Shown: in pieces, positions 54,291-64,000 of the stretch | Numbering within the stretch: the first letter of the stretch is position 1 | How the letters are laid out: each line of letters starts with the position of its first letter | Origin: Plasmodiophora brassicae | Taxonomy: Eukaryota; Endomyxa: Phytomyxea; Phytomyxea; Plasmodiophorida | DNA length: 64,000 bases | Direction of reading: 5' to 3' | NCBI GenBank assembly: GCA_036867785.1 | Contig: CP145415.1 | Coordinates: 496,001 to 560,000 of the forward strand | The notes under the pieces: generated by a model | What the model was told of the DNA's origin: nothing | What the model saw: the letters and a program-made list of their open reading frames with translations, nothing else | Database searches by the model: none | Program-made: the position numbers and the translations under genes

Positions 54291-55676
54291 TTATTGATGC
54301 TGCATGTCTTCGGATCCGGCGCTGGAGGACAACGAATCATTGTCGCTCCCAGTGTCGTATCGCGTCCTAATGTCTGGGATGATTCTGATGTCCGTTGGCT
54401 GCTGCTGGATGCCTTTCGGTCGCGACAGCGACCTCATGAACGCGTTCTGGTCACCGAACACGTCGGGCGACGACTGCTCGGATGACAATAGTAAGGTGTC
54501 GGACCCCAGGTCAGCACTTCCGCAATTCAGCAGCAACGCGTCCGACCTATTCGGAAGGCAGAATAGAGTTCGCCAGCCGAACGAAGTTGCTGGAATCTGC
54601 AAGCGAACGGGATCAGGATGATGTAACAGGTCGGGACAGTAACGGGAGGTACTTCGCGAAAGTATATCAGCACCATTGAGGTCGGTATAACCTCCCAGAT
54701 AAACAGGAGGAAGAACGCCAGGCCAGATATGTAGCGTTTCCCGTTCTCGCTGCCGATTTGCACTTGGATCACATCGAACCTGTGTTACAGCGATCAGGAC
54801 GGACATCGCGCGTATTCTCTGTATACCCGCCGTGCATTACGTGGTCAAGAAGTTGAAAACGCAGCGCGAAACAAATATGAGCCACGTCATGATTGTTATT
54901 GACAGAATCATTCGCGGCGACAGCTTCCTCAGGTTGTTGGCCGGCTTCTACGCCGTCGTTCAATTCCCAAGCATACCCGGCGCCGACGATACACTTACGT
55001 CAGGCGAGGACGACGCCAGCATTAGGCGGACTCCATAGTAGGCATACGTAATGACGAGGATCAGGAACTGGAGGCTCATGAACAGATGATGCGTCTTTTC
55101 CAGGTCCGACGAGGGATCCACGCCATGCTTCCAGGACAGGATAATGTACACTAGTGACACCTCGTCAAACGATGCCAGCGCTGCCCTCCCGGGGGCGAGG
55201 ATACCTGTCGTCAGCGCCAGGACCGTTCCGTTTGCCAGGGCGTACATGATCCTATAGAAATGTCGAACGTGCAGCCACATCCGTTCGTAAACCAGGAACG
55301 CGTAGAACATGCACACGAGCGAAAAGGTAGCGAACTGAAGATCGATAGGAACCTGCGGCATCTTTGTTATAGTCGCACTGTGCGAAATTGAGGCGTACAG
55401 GCACCCAGTAAAGGCAAAGGTCAGCGACATCAGGACGGTCGGTTGGGCCAATGAAGAAGAGCACGCGAAGAACGGTCCAGAGCAGCCCAATAGTCAGGAA
55501 CGCCGTCTGGAAGCTGAATAGCGAGTGGCGGAACAGGAGAATCCGCCCAACTGCGTACCCCCAAATATCAGCCATGCGCTCGTCGACGCCCGCCGGGGCC
55601 ACTGACGCTGCACGGCGCAGGCCACGATGAGCGTCGCGTACGCAGCGATCAGCACGTGGACGAGGATATTCTCCAT
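54291..55676 (-). CDS. TOM1/THH1-like seven-helix membrane protein
   Basis: Six exons (55676-55552, 55513-55399, 55352-54999, 54947-54841, 54779-54644, 54596-54291) join to 380 residues. Helices include ILVHVLIAAYATLIVACAV, TAFLTIGLLWTVLRVLFFIG, VPIDLQFATFSLVCMFYAFL, MILSITIMTWLIFVSRCVF and AFFLLFIWEVIPTSMVLIYF. The stretch before the third helix and the last helix resemble the TOM1/TOM3/THH1 family of GPCR-like proteins. A Ser/Asp-rich cytoplasmic tail follows. The fold call rests on hydrophobic pattern and a few motifs. Confidence 0.65.
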
Positions 55677-55740
55677 GACAGCGCCCGGGAGCGATCACGC
55701 CACCAGCGCCATCCTGATCGACAAGCGACGACGCCGACGA

Positions 55741-56960
55741 CTAAATGCCCCCCACCGGTGTCGCCGTAACGTACGCTCTGCACAGCGGACTTTGCGCGTT
55801 CGTTCGGTGTTCCGTCCATCTTGATACCGATCCATATCCACGATTCGTGAAGAACATGGCCGCGAGCGGCGCCCACGTCGCGAACGAGTCCTGCGTGCCG
55901 TCGAACTTGGGGAACTGCGGTCGACCGGCGTCTGCACGACCAGACATGTCCGCGATCGGCGCGTGGAGCGGAGGTGTGCGGGCGTCGTGGCCGAGGGCCA
56001 GTCGGCGCAGACAGTCGATGACGACTTCGCATCCCTGTCAGACCTCGAATCTAGACACCGTGCTGGCGGAGACGAGGGCAGCCCACGACCGGCACCGCAA
56101 GATAGCGTTAATCCGGTCGATGCAGCACCAGATGGCTCATCCCGAAACGCTCCACGCGCCGATCGCGGTCGTGCAGACGCCGGTCGACCGCAGTTCCCCA
56201 AGTTCGACGGCACGCAGGACTCGTTCGCGACGTGGGCGCCGCCCGCGGCTTAACAAGCGAGGTGGCGCGTATTCGTGAAGCGCGCGGCCGTGAGCAGACG
56301 TCCTTCGAAACGGCGAACCAAGTCGCGACGGACCCGCACACCACATCGTTAAAGCGCCACGACCCGTTCATGCTGCACCCGGATGCCAACCCGACGCACA
56401 CGAACGGCAAGTGCGCGCCCAGCGTCATCTGTGGCACACGAATATTAAGACATCGTCGGACGCGTACCCCTCTGTTCGAGCAATGTCAGCCCGTCATCCC
56501 GTCGTAGACACGACCTTAGTTGGCCTACTGGATTCCGCCTGTTCCACAACGATGACACCCCCTGCGCCGGCAACTCAGCTGCTATCGACGAGGCTCTGGA
56601 CCGGAAGTCGAACTAGCAGCCCTGTCGCGTACGAGCACTTCCGATCGAGGCGGTTTGACGCTCATTCGGCAAGGATTCCCAGGCGACGAGTATCGATTCG
56701 CTGCACGTTCCACGACTTGGCCAAGCGCTCGTTTCCATCGGCCAGATCACCCGATCTGGACACAAGATCGTGTTCGACGGCGCCACCGCGACGATCTACT
56801 CGAAGGACAGCTGGAGGGCACCTACCGGACAGCCAGTGGCGATCATCAACCGTGGAGAAGACAACCTGTACCGGATCGCACTATCAGCTCCATCCACCAA
56901 CAACACGCAATCGACTGTACGAGCCTGTTCCCTGATCGTATCCGACATGGCCTATCGCGC
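55741..56960 (+). mobile_element. degenerate Ty1/copia-type retroelement
   Basis: Plus-strand frames carry, in order, a gag-like segment (PQFPKFDGTQDSFATW at about 56185-56230), a zinc-knuckle-like HPDANPTHTNGKC, and a retropepsin motif LLDSACSTTMTP at about 56520-56570 (compare LLDSGASxHMT of copia elements). A GAG-pre-integrase stretch follows, SIGQITRSGHKIVFDGATAT then NRGEDNLYRIAL at about 56735-56885. Frames change several times between these parts, and no integrase, reverse transcriptase or LTR is seen, so it is a broken fragment. A second, inverted gag-like copy lies at 55741-55947 on the minus strand. Confidence 0.7.
55858..56250. repeat. long inverted repeat within the retroelement remnant
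   Basis: Arms 55858-55970 and 56148-56250 are reverse complements over about 100 nt, nearly perfect except for an 8-nt insertion (AGACATGT) in the left arm and a few changes at the outer end. The spacer is about 177 nt. Both arms encode the gag-like FPKFDGTQDSFATW in opposite orientations. Confidence 0.92.
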
Positions 56961-57081
56961 CGCAAAGGTCACGGCTCCGTCGTGGGGGTCGCTGGATTTG
57001 TTGTCGTCGTCGTCGTGTGAGGGTGACGTGGACGACGGTAACGGCCCAGTGGAGCTACGTGCTCGCGCGCAATCATTTTGG

Positions 57082-58159
57082 ATGGCGAGCGGCTACTTCA
57101 TTCGGGAGAATGCGACGGGGATGTTCGTGTCGGCGGCGGGGGCCGCCGGAGCGCTGAGGGCCGCGGACCGGCAACCCGCCGAGGCGTTCCAGGCCAGTGG
57201 GAACCCTGTCGTCGCGTTTCGTGTTGTACGTTGGCTCTGACAGTTCGGCTGTAGATTGAGTTTCGCGCTGCCGTCGTTGTTACTGTACGCGCTGTTGCAG
57301 CAGATCCACGATACTGGCGCGTTCGCGACGACCATCATCCAGTAACAATGTCATCTGCTGCGACATCCAGTTTTACTGTGCACATCCTGTCAACTAGCAA
57401 TCATGACGGTACAAAGCCTCGTACGAGCTGCGCAATGATCTCTGAGTGGTGCAAAGGGTTCCGGCTGTATGATCATCACGGACGACCGATTCTCGTCTCT
57501 AGTCAAGGCGAGTTAGCGCCTGGGTCTCCCCACTTGGCACCTGCGACATTCTCGCTCGTCTCAGCAACTGCCGTCCCGTCCCTGTGCAACTTTCCGACTT
57601 TGTCTCCAGTCGCAGCATTGGCCGCCGTCGCAGACGAAGCCTTCCGAGCAAGAATCTCCAATCCATATTCAGGCACTGCTACGCGTGAAGCACATTCGAT
57701 TCGCCCGATCCTGCTTCGTCAAACGATCCTCATGTCTGGCTGGCAGTTGCGCTTCTCGATTGCCAAGCTGGCATCACTTCTGAAGACCAGCGTCATCCCT
57801 GATGGCTGTTCCGAGTTTCATGGTGCTAGACAGGCCATCGTTCGCCGTCTCGTCACGTCCCTGCTGGCAACAGACAGCAACGATTGCGACGGCGGAGGAT
57901 CCTACTGCATGCCGGTATCGATGAACCCCATCCCCCATCATGACGACCCATTTCCAGCTGATGTACCCTTGGAACATCGGAACACCTATGGGTGGAGTGC
58001 AAAGACGATACGCTTGGTACGTTTGAGATTGCTGCTGGAAGCCACACGCCTGCTAGTGGTAATAGTCTGCGATTGCAGGCAACTGAGCTTAGCACGCGGG
58101 ACGCCACGAAAGACTTTGTCCCAATCGACGACCGTCTTGCCGCCCTATTTCGAAATTAA
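57082..58159 (+). CDS. protein of unknown function
   Basis: Four exons (57082-57225, 57301-57341, 57371-58016, 58079-58159) join in phase to 303 residues. The N-terminus has a fascin/beta-trefoil-like rhythm (GYFIRENATGMFVSAAGAAG, LRAADRQPAEAFQ). The middle is unremarkable with several cysteines, and the C-terminus is hydrophilic (ATELSTRDATKDFVPIDD). No family is recognised. The last exon is clearly more coding-like than the retained-intron reading. Confidence 0.5.
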
Positions 58160-58485
58160 ATCAGGGATGGTTCTCGGCCATGCGGATTGGGACATCCGTT
58201 CTACACAATGCAATTGACGCCAGTTCGGGTTCGGGGCCTTGTCAGGACCAACGTCACAGTTTCATGGTATTTGTAGAAGGAATGTCGGAATCGTGACTGA
58301 CATATCCAGAGACCTTTCCCTCGTTTTCACGGCCCGCCTACCAAGAATGCTATCGCACCAGGGGCCCCTGCACATCCGAGTCTGTGTGCATGGAAGGTTG
58401 CTCCATGCCCGGCACAGACTTTGTGGTTTACGGTGCTTGACGACTCCAGGAGCACTCGCATCTCGGCGCGCCTCTGCCAGAGGAG

Positions 58486-61400
58486 ATGGCGGCGGAGCCA
58501 TCTCCCGGCAACCTGACGCGGCAGCAGCGCATCGCCATGTTCGGCATTGATTGCGGGAGCTCCCTCGTCTGGCGAGGCTGGTAATCGTTCGACGGCGGGG
58601 TTGCGACGTGGCTCACAACTCACAACGCCACTGCCTGTCAGGACAATCGGCGGCCAGTTCAACAAGGTCGTCACGTTTCGCAATGTGTCGTCGGGTGTTA
58701 AAACCTTATCCTACAAGCTGCCATCCACGAAAACATTCTATATGGAATACCCGCAACCCGTCAAGTTGCACCCGGGTATGTCCTTCTCGACGACGGTCTC
58801 CTTCCGTCCCACCGCCTTCGAAGCGTATTTCGACGTCATCGAGGTCGTTGCCCTCGCTGGATGACGGCCCACTATCTGATTCACGGATCCTTGCAGGTCA
58901 CAACGAACGGTGATACGTTCCTGTTGCCGATTCGCGCTTGCATCCCGGGCATGTCGATGACGCTGCCTCCGGCCATCGACTTCTCGTTCCAGGCCGTTGG
59001 GTCGTCTGTGGTGCGCGCATTCTCGATCACGAATTCGGGCGACCTCGATTTCCATCTGGCATGGGACATCCAGGAGCCATTCCGGATCGAACCGGCCACG
59101 ATGCTGTTGGAGTCGGGCAAGACTGTTGAGGCACAGTGCCATTTCAACGCCACAGTCGCCTCCGTCTTCTCTGTTAGGGCAACCTGCACGGTAACGTCAC
59201 GACGCGGTTAATGTAAACACGTCAGGTCTGACGTTAACGTCGTACTGTCCAGATTAAGCATGGCGACCTGCAGCGCGTGCATCATGTAGGCTTTTCTGCC
59301 ATTTCAAAGTTCGTACGCATGCGACAACAGCGGCGTCGTCGGCCCCTGATCGATTGTCGCTTTCAGGTATCCACACGTGATCGCCGACGTGACTGATATC
59401 GATTTCGGACGAACCGCGATCGGCAAAGTTGTGCGACGCGAAGTCAGTTTGAGGAATGTGTCACCTGTCCCCGCCCAGGTCACCATTCGTCCGGTCCAGA
59501 ACGACCATGCGCCTGTTTTCGTCCTGAAGCTTCCCACGAAAACCGTATCGTGCCGATTGTTCCAGATGTGCTTCATCTGAATCGCATTTGTCAGATTCCG
59601 GGTGAAGGCCATCTTGTCGTCCCGGTCGTGTACACGCCGCACACGCCAGATGCTGCGGTCGTCGATCATTTCGAGATCGCTTGCACTGGTGGCAATACGA
59701 CCGTCCTGACATGTCGGGCGAGCTCACTGATGGCCGATTACACCATCGACGTGTCGTCAGTGGATTTCGGCGATGTTCGTCGGACGGAACAATGCGAACG
59801 ATGTGACAGCATCACGACTAACGTGTTTGCCTCAGGTCGAGCTGGGCGGGTCTGCCCATCGAAACATTGTCCTGTCGAACATGTCGAAGAAGGTGATGGC
59901 GTTCTTCCGGTTCGAAGGCGGACACGGAGCGTTCCGGTTCAGCCCAGCGTTCGGCGAGATCCGCCCTGGGTTGACCGCCTGCGTTAAGGTCCTGGACCAT
60001 GCGTACCGTTTGGAATGTCTTTCTGTCTAATACCACATGAACAGGTCTCGTTCCATCCAGGCGATGCTATTAACTTTTATGAACGCGCGTACGTTGTCGT
60101 CGAGCATGGCGCCCCGCAACAGATCGATCTGCTGGGCACCTGCTTCAGCGAGCACTGCCGTCCTGCACCCTTCACCCAGGATCAGGTAGAAGCGACGCAG
60201 AGTCTCCCGCTGTTGGTTCGTCCTCGGGTGACGCCTACCTCGATTAGGTCGATGCGTACCTGCGACGATGTGCTGTTGGCCTCGGCGGCGTCGCTCCTGA
60301 GACTGTCGAGCGTCATCAAGCCGAAGCCGAGTATGCAATGCATCGTCGCACAGTTAACATGTACTGAACATGGACACAGCGCAGCGTGTCGGTTAACGAT
60401 CACGAACTCGTCGCCCGCGTCTGCCCGTTTCGACGCTCTAATAACGAGCAGAGATCGCGCTCCAGTGACAATTGTCGAAGCCGTCGAAGGTGTCGATTTC
60501 GGAAGCTGCCCGACGATGGCAGGGACCCAGACGCGCGTCGTCCACGTCCGAAACAATTCTGACAGCAAGGTCAAGCTATCGCGTGGCACCCACCGCTCGC
60601 GTTAAACCCCTTCTGTCAGATCTGCGTCGTCTGGGAGCAGCCGTCTCGCAACGGCACGTTCATCGTCGCGCCACGCCAGCGCGACATCCGCTCGCTAGCC
60701 ATGGCTCAGTTCCAGGTCCTGTTCCGCCCACAGCACGACAACTATTACTACAGCGCCCAGCTGACCTGCGACGCCTACTTCAAGGTCAACCGTTCGTTCC
60801 GGCTCGTCTCGCCGGCGTCGTTCACGCCGCCATGGCACCTGACTGTCCCTGTTCTCGGCAACACGTTCCGACCCGCCGCCGTCCAGTTCCTGCCCAGCGG
60901 TGGGTTCAGACAGCACCGTGTCGAGTTCCCACCGACACGCCCGAACTCGCCCGTCTACCTCGCCGTCCGCCTGTCCAACACCAGCAACGCCCCGATGCAT
61001 TTCCGCTTCACCGAACGTCGATCACCGAACGGTAACGGTTGGCGGTGCCAATGCCACTGCTCCTTCTTGACTGTTGCCCCCAGGATCGTTCATCGTGCAC
61101 CCGGTGCTGGGGGCGGTGGACGCGGACTCGTTCGTCGTGGTGACGTTCGGGTTCATGGCAGGCGGTGCGGGCGCGTCAACGCACTCGTTCGTCTGCATCG
61201 TCAACAACGCGCACGACTGGCGTGTCGATGTCGCTGCCTGCGCGCATCGCGCCCTCGTCGTTGCCGACAACGATGGCAGGCTGTACTTCCCGCCAACCTG
61301 CATCGGCAACGTCGCCCAGCGCCCCTTGACACTGTTCAACCGCTCGCGAGTGCCCACCAAGTTCCGTGTTGAGGTTCGTGGCAGACCAGACGCGCTAGGC

Positions 61401-63982
61401 ACCCGCTGATGGCGTGCGCACAGGTGCCCGACGAGATCAAGGACGTCCTGCACGTGTCGCCATCCGAAGGCGAGATCGGTGGTAACGACCGGCAGGAGTG
61501 CGTCTGGAAGTTCACGCCCAACGCGGAGGGGCCTGTGAAGGCGCGCCTGTCTGTCGAGCTGCTCGACGACGACAACGTCATCGTGCAACACGTCCCCATC
61601 CGTGTTCGTGGCATGTCGCCTGTGATCGCCGCCGAGATCGAAGAAGCCGACGGGACCAATGTGCCCGGCGTGGTCGGCGATGCCAGCAACAGGCGCATCC
61701 GAGTCATCAACAGTAGCGACGTCGACGTTACGTTTACGCTGGCGTCACAGGCTAGTTCGAGGAGGTCGCCGACTACGATGTGACTGATGTTTGGATCGGA
61801 TGCACAGTTCGTTGGCGCTCAAGTCGACGGGGAGGTCACTGTCGAACCGGCAACGGTGGCCATTGCAGGCCGGGCTTCGCTGGTTGTCGACGTCTGGGTG
61901 ACGCTCTGGGCGCGATCCGCCTATCGGGTTCGCGTCACGTGCAGCGGGGGCAGCGGCGGCACGCCAGCGTCGGTGCAGAAGGTCCACCCCCCGGTGTCGA
62001 GGCATCCGGAAACGCGACGGCCGACTCTGTGTGCTCGCAGGAGCTGTGCCATTGCGTGCTGGACGGCGACGTCGTCCTGCCTGTGGCGCGAATCGTCGAC
62101 GTTCGCTGTGACGATTTCCCGCTAACGACGTCGTGGCGCCTGGCCAACCCGGACCCCATCAACGCGCTGCTCGACAGCGAACTCTCGCCCATGGAACTGA
62201 AGCTCGTATTGCAACCTGGAAGCGCCTGATTGCAAGTGGCGCATCTGACGTTGGTGGCAGAGGCGTGATGGGCCGTCGGCGAGGACGCCATCGATCGAGG
62301 ACCTGCACAACGCGTTGCCGTCCTTCGACATGCGGCTCATGCCTGGCCTGCTCGGGCAACCTCCCAGCGAGCTTCGAATCCGGGTCGGCAATGCCGGCCG
62401 GGTGCCATTCGACTGGGACCTACGCGGGCCGGCCACGCTGGATCTCGACCACGAGCTCTGGGTCGACCCGGAACAGTTGTCGGAGCAGGAACGTCAGTAC
62501 CAGGAGGTGGTCAAGGCACGCGTTCTGACGTTCTCGCCGACACACGGCCACCTGGGCGTCGGCGAACACGTCGACATTGTCGTCGGCAGCAGCCATGTGT
62601 CGATCGGGACGCCGGCGCTGGCATTGGTGTTCGATGTCGACCGCGGCAAGAAGGTCGTCTGGCATGTGTCGTCCGAGACGGTCTTCCACAGCATACGCCG
62701 GCTGACGTTCCTATCGTCGTCATTCGACCTGCACCCGATGCCAATCGGGCTGCAGGCCGACGATGTCCCTGTCCAGACGTACCGTTTGTTCAACAACTGC
62801 CCGTCCACGATCGCCTTCCGCATCGACAACGGCGCCTGGAACGCGCTGAACAAGGCGTCCTGCGAGTATCCGGTGCTGGAATGCCTGGACCTCGACGGCA
62901 CCATCGACCCGCATTCGTACTTTGACGTTCGAATACGATTCCGGCCATTGCAGGCGATTGAATACCGGTAGGTCGAGGAGAGCGGGCTGTGCATGGAGGG
63001 ACACATGTTGAGCGCGCCCACAGCGCGGTACTATCAATCGACGTTGTGGACGGCGACACTGCTGCCGACCGGATCGAGTTCCGAGGCGTCGGCCATCATC
63101 CCAAGGCGACGATCCCCGTTCCGGTGACCAGCCGACCCGTGGAACCGGTGCCGTTGCCGAGGCAGGTCGCGGTCCTGTCGCCCTACGTACTGGACTTCAG
63201 CTCTGTCCACCCCCATTCGGTAACGCCGTTATTCGCCCGATGTGCTCATGCACGGGCCTGACACAGCTGCGCCTCAGGTGACGCATAAGGTTGCCCTGCT
63301 CGAGAACAGGAGCGCTGTGGACATCGCATTCGAGGTCGCCGAATTCGGCCGATCGGCGTCAATGTCCCACGTGGTGGTGGAACCATGCGTTGGTCATATC
63401 CCAGCTGGGCATCGTTGCCTGCTGCACGTCATGCTTCGTGCCGGGTCGGCACCTGAATTCCTGTCGGGCGCGTTTCGGTGCACGGTCACGGCGGTCGGCG
63501 AAGGCGACGTTGATGCACAAGATCCGTCGCCGACTCGTCCACGGGTGCCTGTTGCACGACAGAACACGGCCCGGTCCAGGTTGTCGTGTGCGACCAGGAC
63601 GCTGGACGCGCCGGTCGTCCAACTGACAGCCCAGATGCGGTCACGACGACATGTCCTGTGGATGGAGACGACAGGTCGAGTGGAATCGACAGGTGCGCCA
63701 GGAGCGTTTCTGGCGCCCTGCATCGACTACGACAGCAAGTTGGAAGACGCGGCGCCCGGTCAGGATCTGGTCGAGGAGATCAGAAAAGCGCTGGCGCGAA
63801 TTGTCGAATGCGTCATCGACAAAGACGTGTTCACGGAGGCGCACCAAGGCAAACCCGTCGAGATCCCCTACTTCGTCCACCTGCCCAAGAACGCGGAGGA
63901 CGGCGAACGACGGGCAGATCGGCTTGAAGACGTTCTTGGCCAGGTCACAGGCAACAAGCTCGAACGGCACGCTGTGGCGTAA
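58486..63982 (+). CDS. CFAP65: cilia- and flagella-associated protein 65
   Basis: Large ASH/MSP-repeat protein of the motile axoneme, needed for flagellar assembly or motility. The start is supported by MFGIDCGSSLVWRGW joined by splicing to TIGGQFNKVVTFRNVSSG, the CFAP65 N-terminal pattern. FYMEYPQPVKLHPGMSFSTT follows. Repeats of immunoglobulin-like ASH type then run through the gene (IDFSFQAVGSSVVRAFSITN, IDFGRTAIGKVVRREVSLRN, LSNTSNAPMHFRF, YRLFNNCPSTIAFRIDNGAW). The last exon ends with a helical, family-like tail (IRKALARIVECVIDKDVF) and a stop at 63980-63982. First exons: 58486-58580, 58642-58843, 58897 onward; later borders are not all resolved. Expected length about 1,500 residues. Confidence 0.87.
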
Positions 63983-64000
63983 GGCGGACCGGTGCGCTCA

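Noticed and set aside
55961-56253. Plus-strand gag-like ORF as an independent cellular gene
   Set aside because: It lies within the inverted repeat and in line with copia protease motifs, so it is better explained as part of the element.
1-64000. Bacterial gene clusters, CRISPR arrays or phage
   Set aside because: Genes are split by spliceosomal-type introns and encode eukaryote-specific proteins; no direct-repeat/spacer array is present.
1-64000. tRNA or rRNA genes
   Set aside because: Scanning by eye found no cloverleaf with a conserved GTTCGAATC-type arm in the right spacing and no rRNA sequence; a tRNAscan run would be needed to be certain.

Overview
The window is nuclear DNA of a GC-rich, intron-dense, flagellated eukaryote, probably a free-living protist of undetermined lineage. 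The evidence is 40S ribosomal protein S16, cytosolic asparaginyl-tRNA synthetase, MAGOH, RFT1, RER1, RECQL4, DONSON, TYW3, a Pol III subunit and the motile-cilium protein CFAP65. Nearly every gene is split by very short GT-AG introns, mostly 45-65 nt with a minimum near 31 nt. Exon models below were made by hand: splice sites were chosen so that phase is kept and the remembered family consensus is restored. Nothing was aligned by computer. There are no operons, CRISPR arrays or bacterial promoters.

Layout. 0-9.2 kb: 3' part of an inositol 5-phosphatase with a C2-like tail, RPS16, two tandem glutathionyl-hydroquinone reductase (ECM4-type) genes, a small Stum/SPEC3 membrane protein, a GAS41/YEATS4 homologue and a TMC channel-like protein. 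9.2-20 kb: a 24-bp minisatellite, a large P-loop protein of Crinkler/RHS type, a secreted chitin-deacetylase-like protein, two membrane proteins, a protein kinase, a long inverted repeat, TYW3 and a secreted laminin-IV-like protein. 20-35 kb: AsnRS, small secreted proteins, a kinase with a signal peptide, a queuosine-salvage-like protein, ankyrin, coiled-coil, TMEM97-like, DONSON, WD40 and unknown genes.

35-41.5 kb holds three tandem AGC-family kinase genes that share an unusual hydrophobic N-terminus, exon structure and part of their upstream DNA. 41.5-54 kb: RER1, RECQL4 (with an 11-nt microexon), MAGOH, RFT1, a UBX protein that appears to carry both a TUG-type N-terminus and a PUB domain, and an intronless POLR3F. 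54-64 kb: a TOM1/THH1-like seven-helix protein, a broken Ty1/copia-type retroelement with an inverted gag-like duplication, an unknown gene and complete CFAP65.

The genes are mostly unrelated housekeeping functions interleaved with lineage-specific families. The themes that stand out are surface or secretory proteins (deacetylase, laminin-like, TMC, Stum, several small signal-peptide proteins) and kinases carrying predicted signal peptides.
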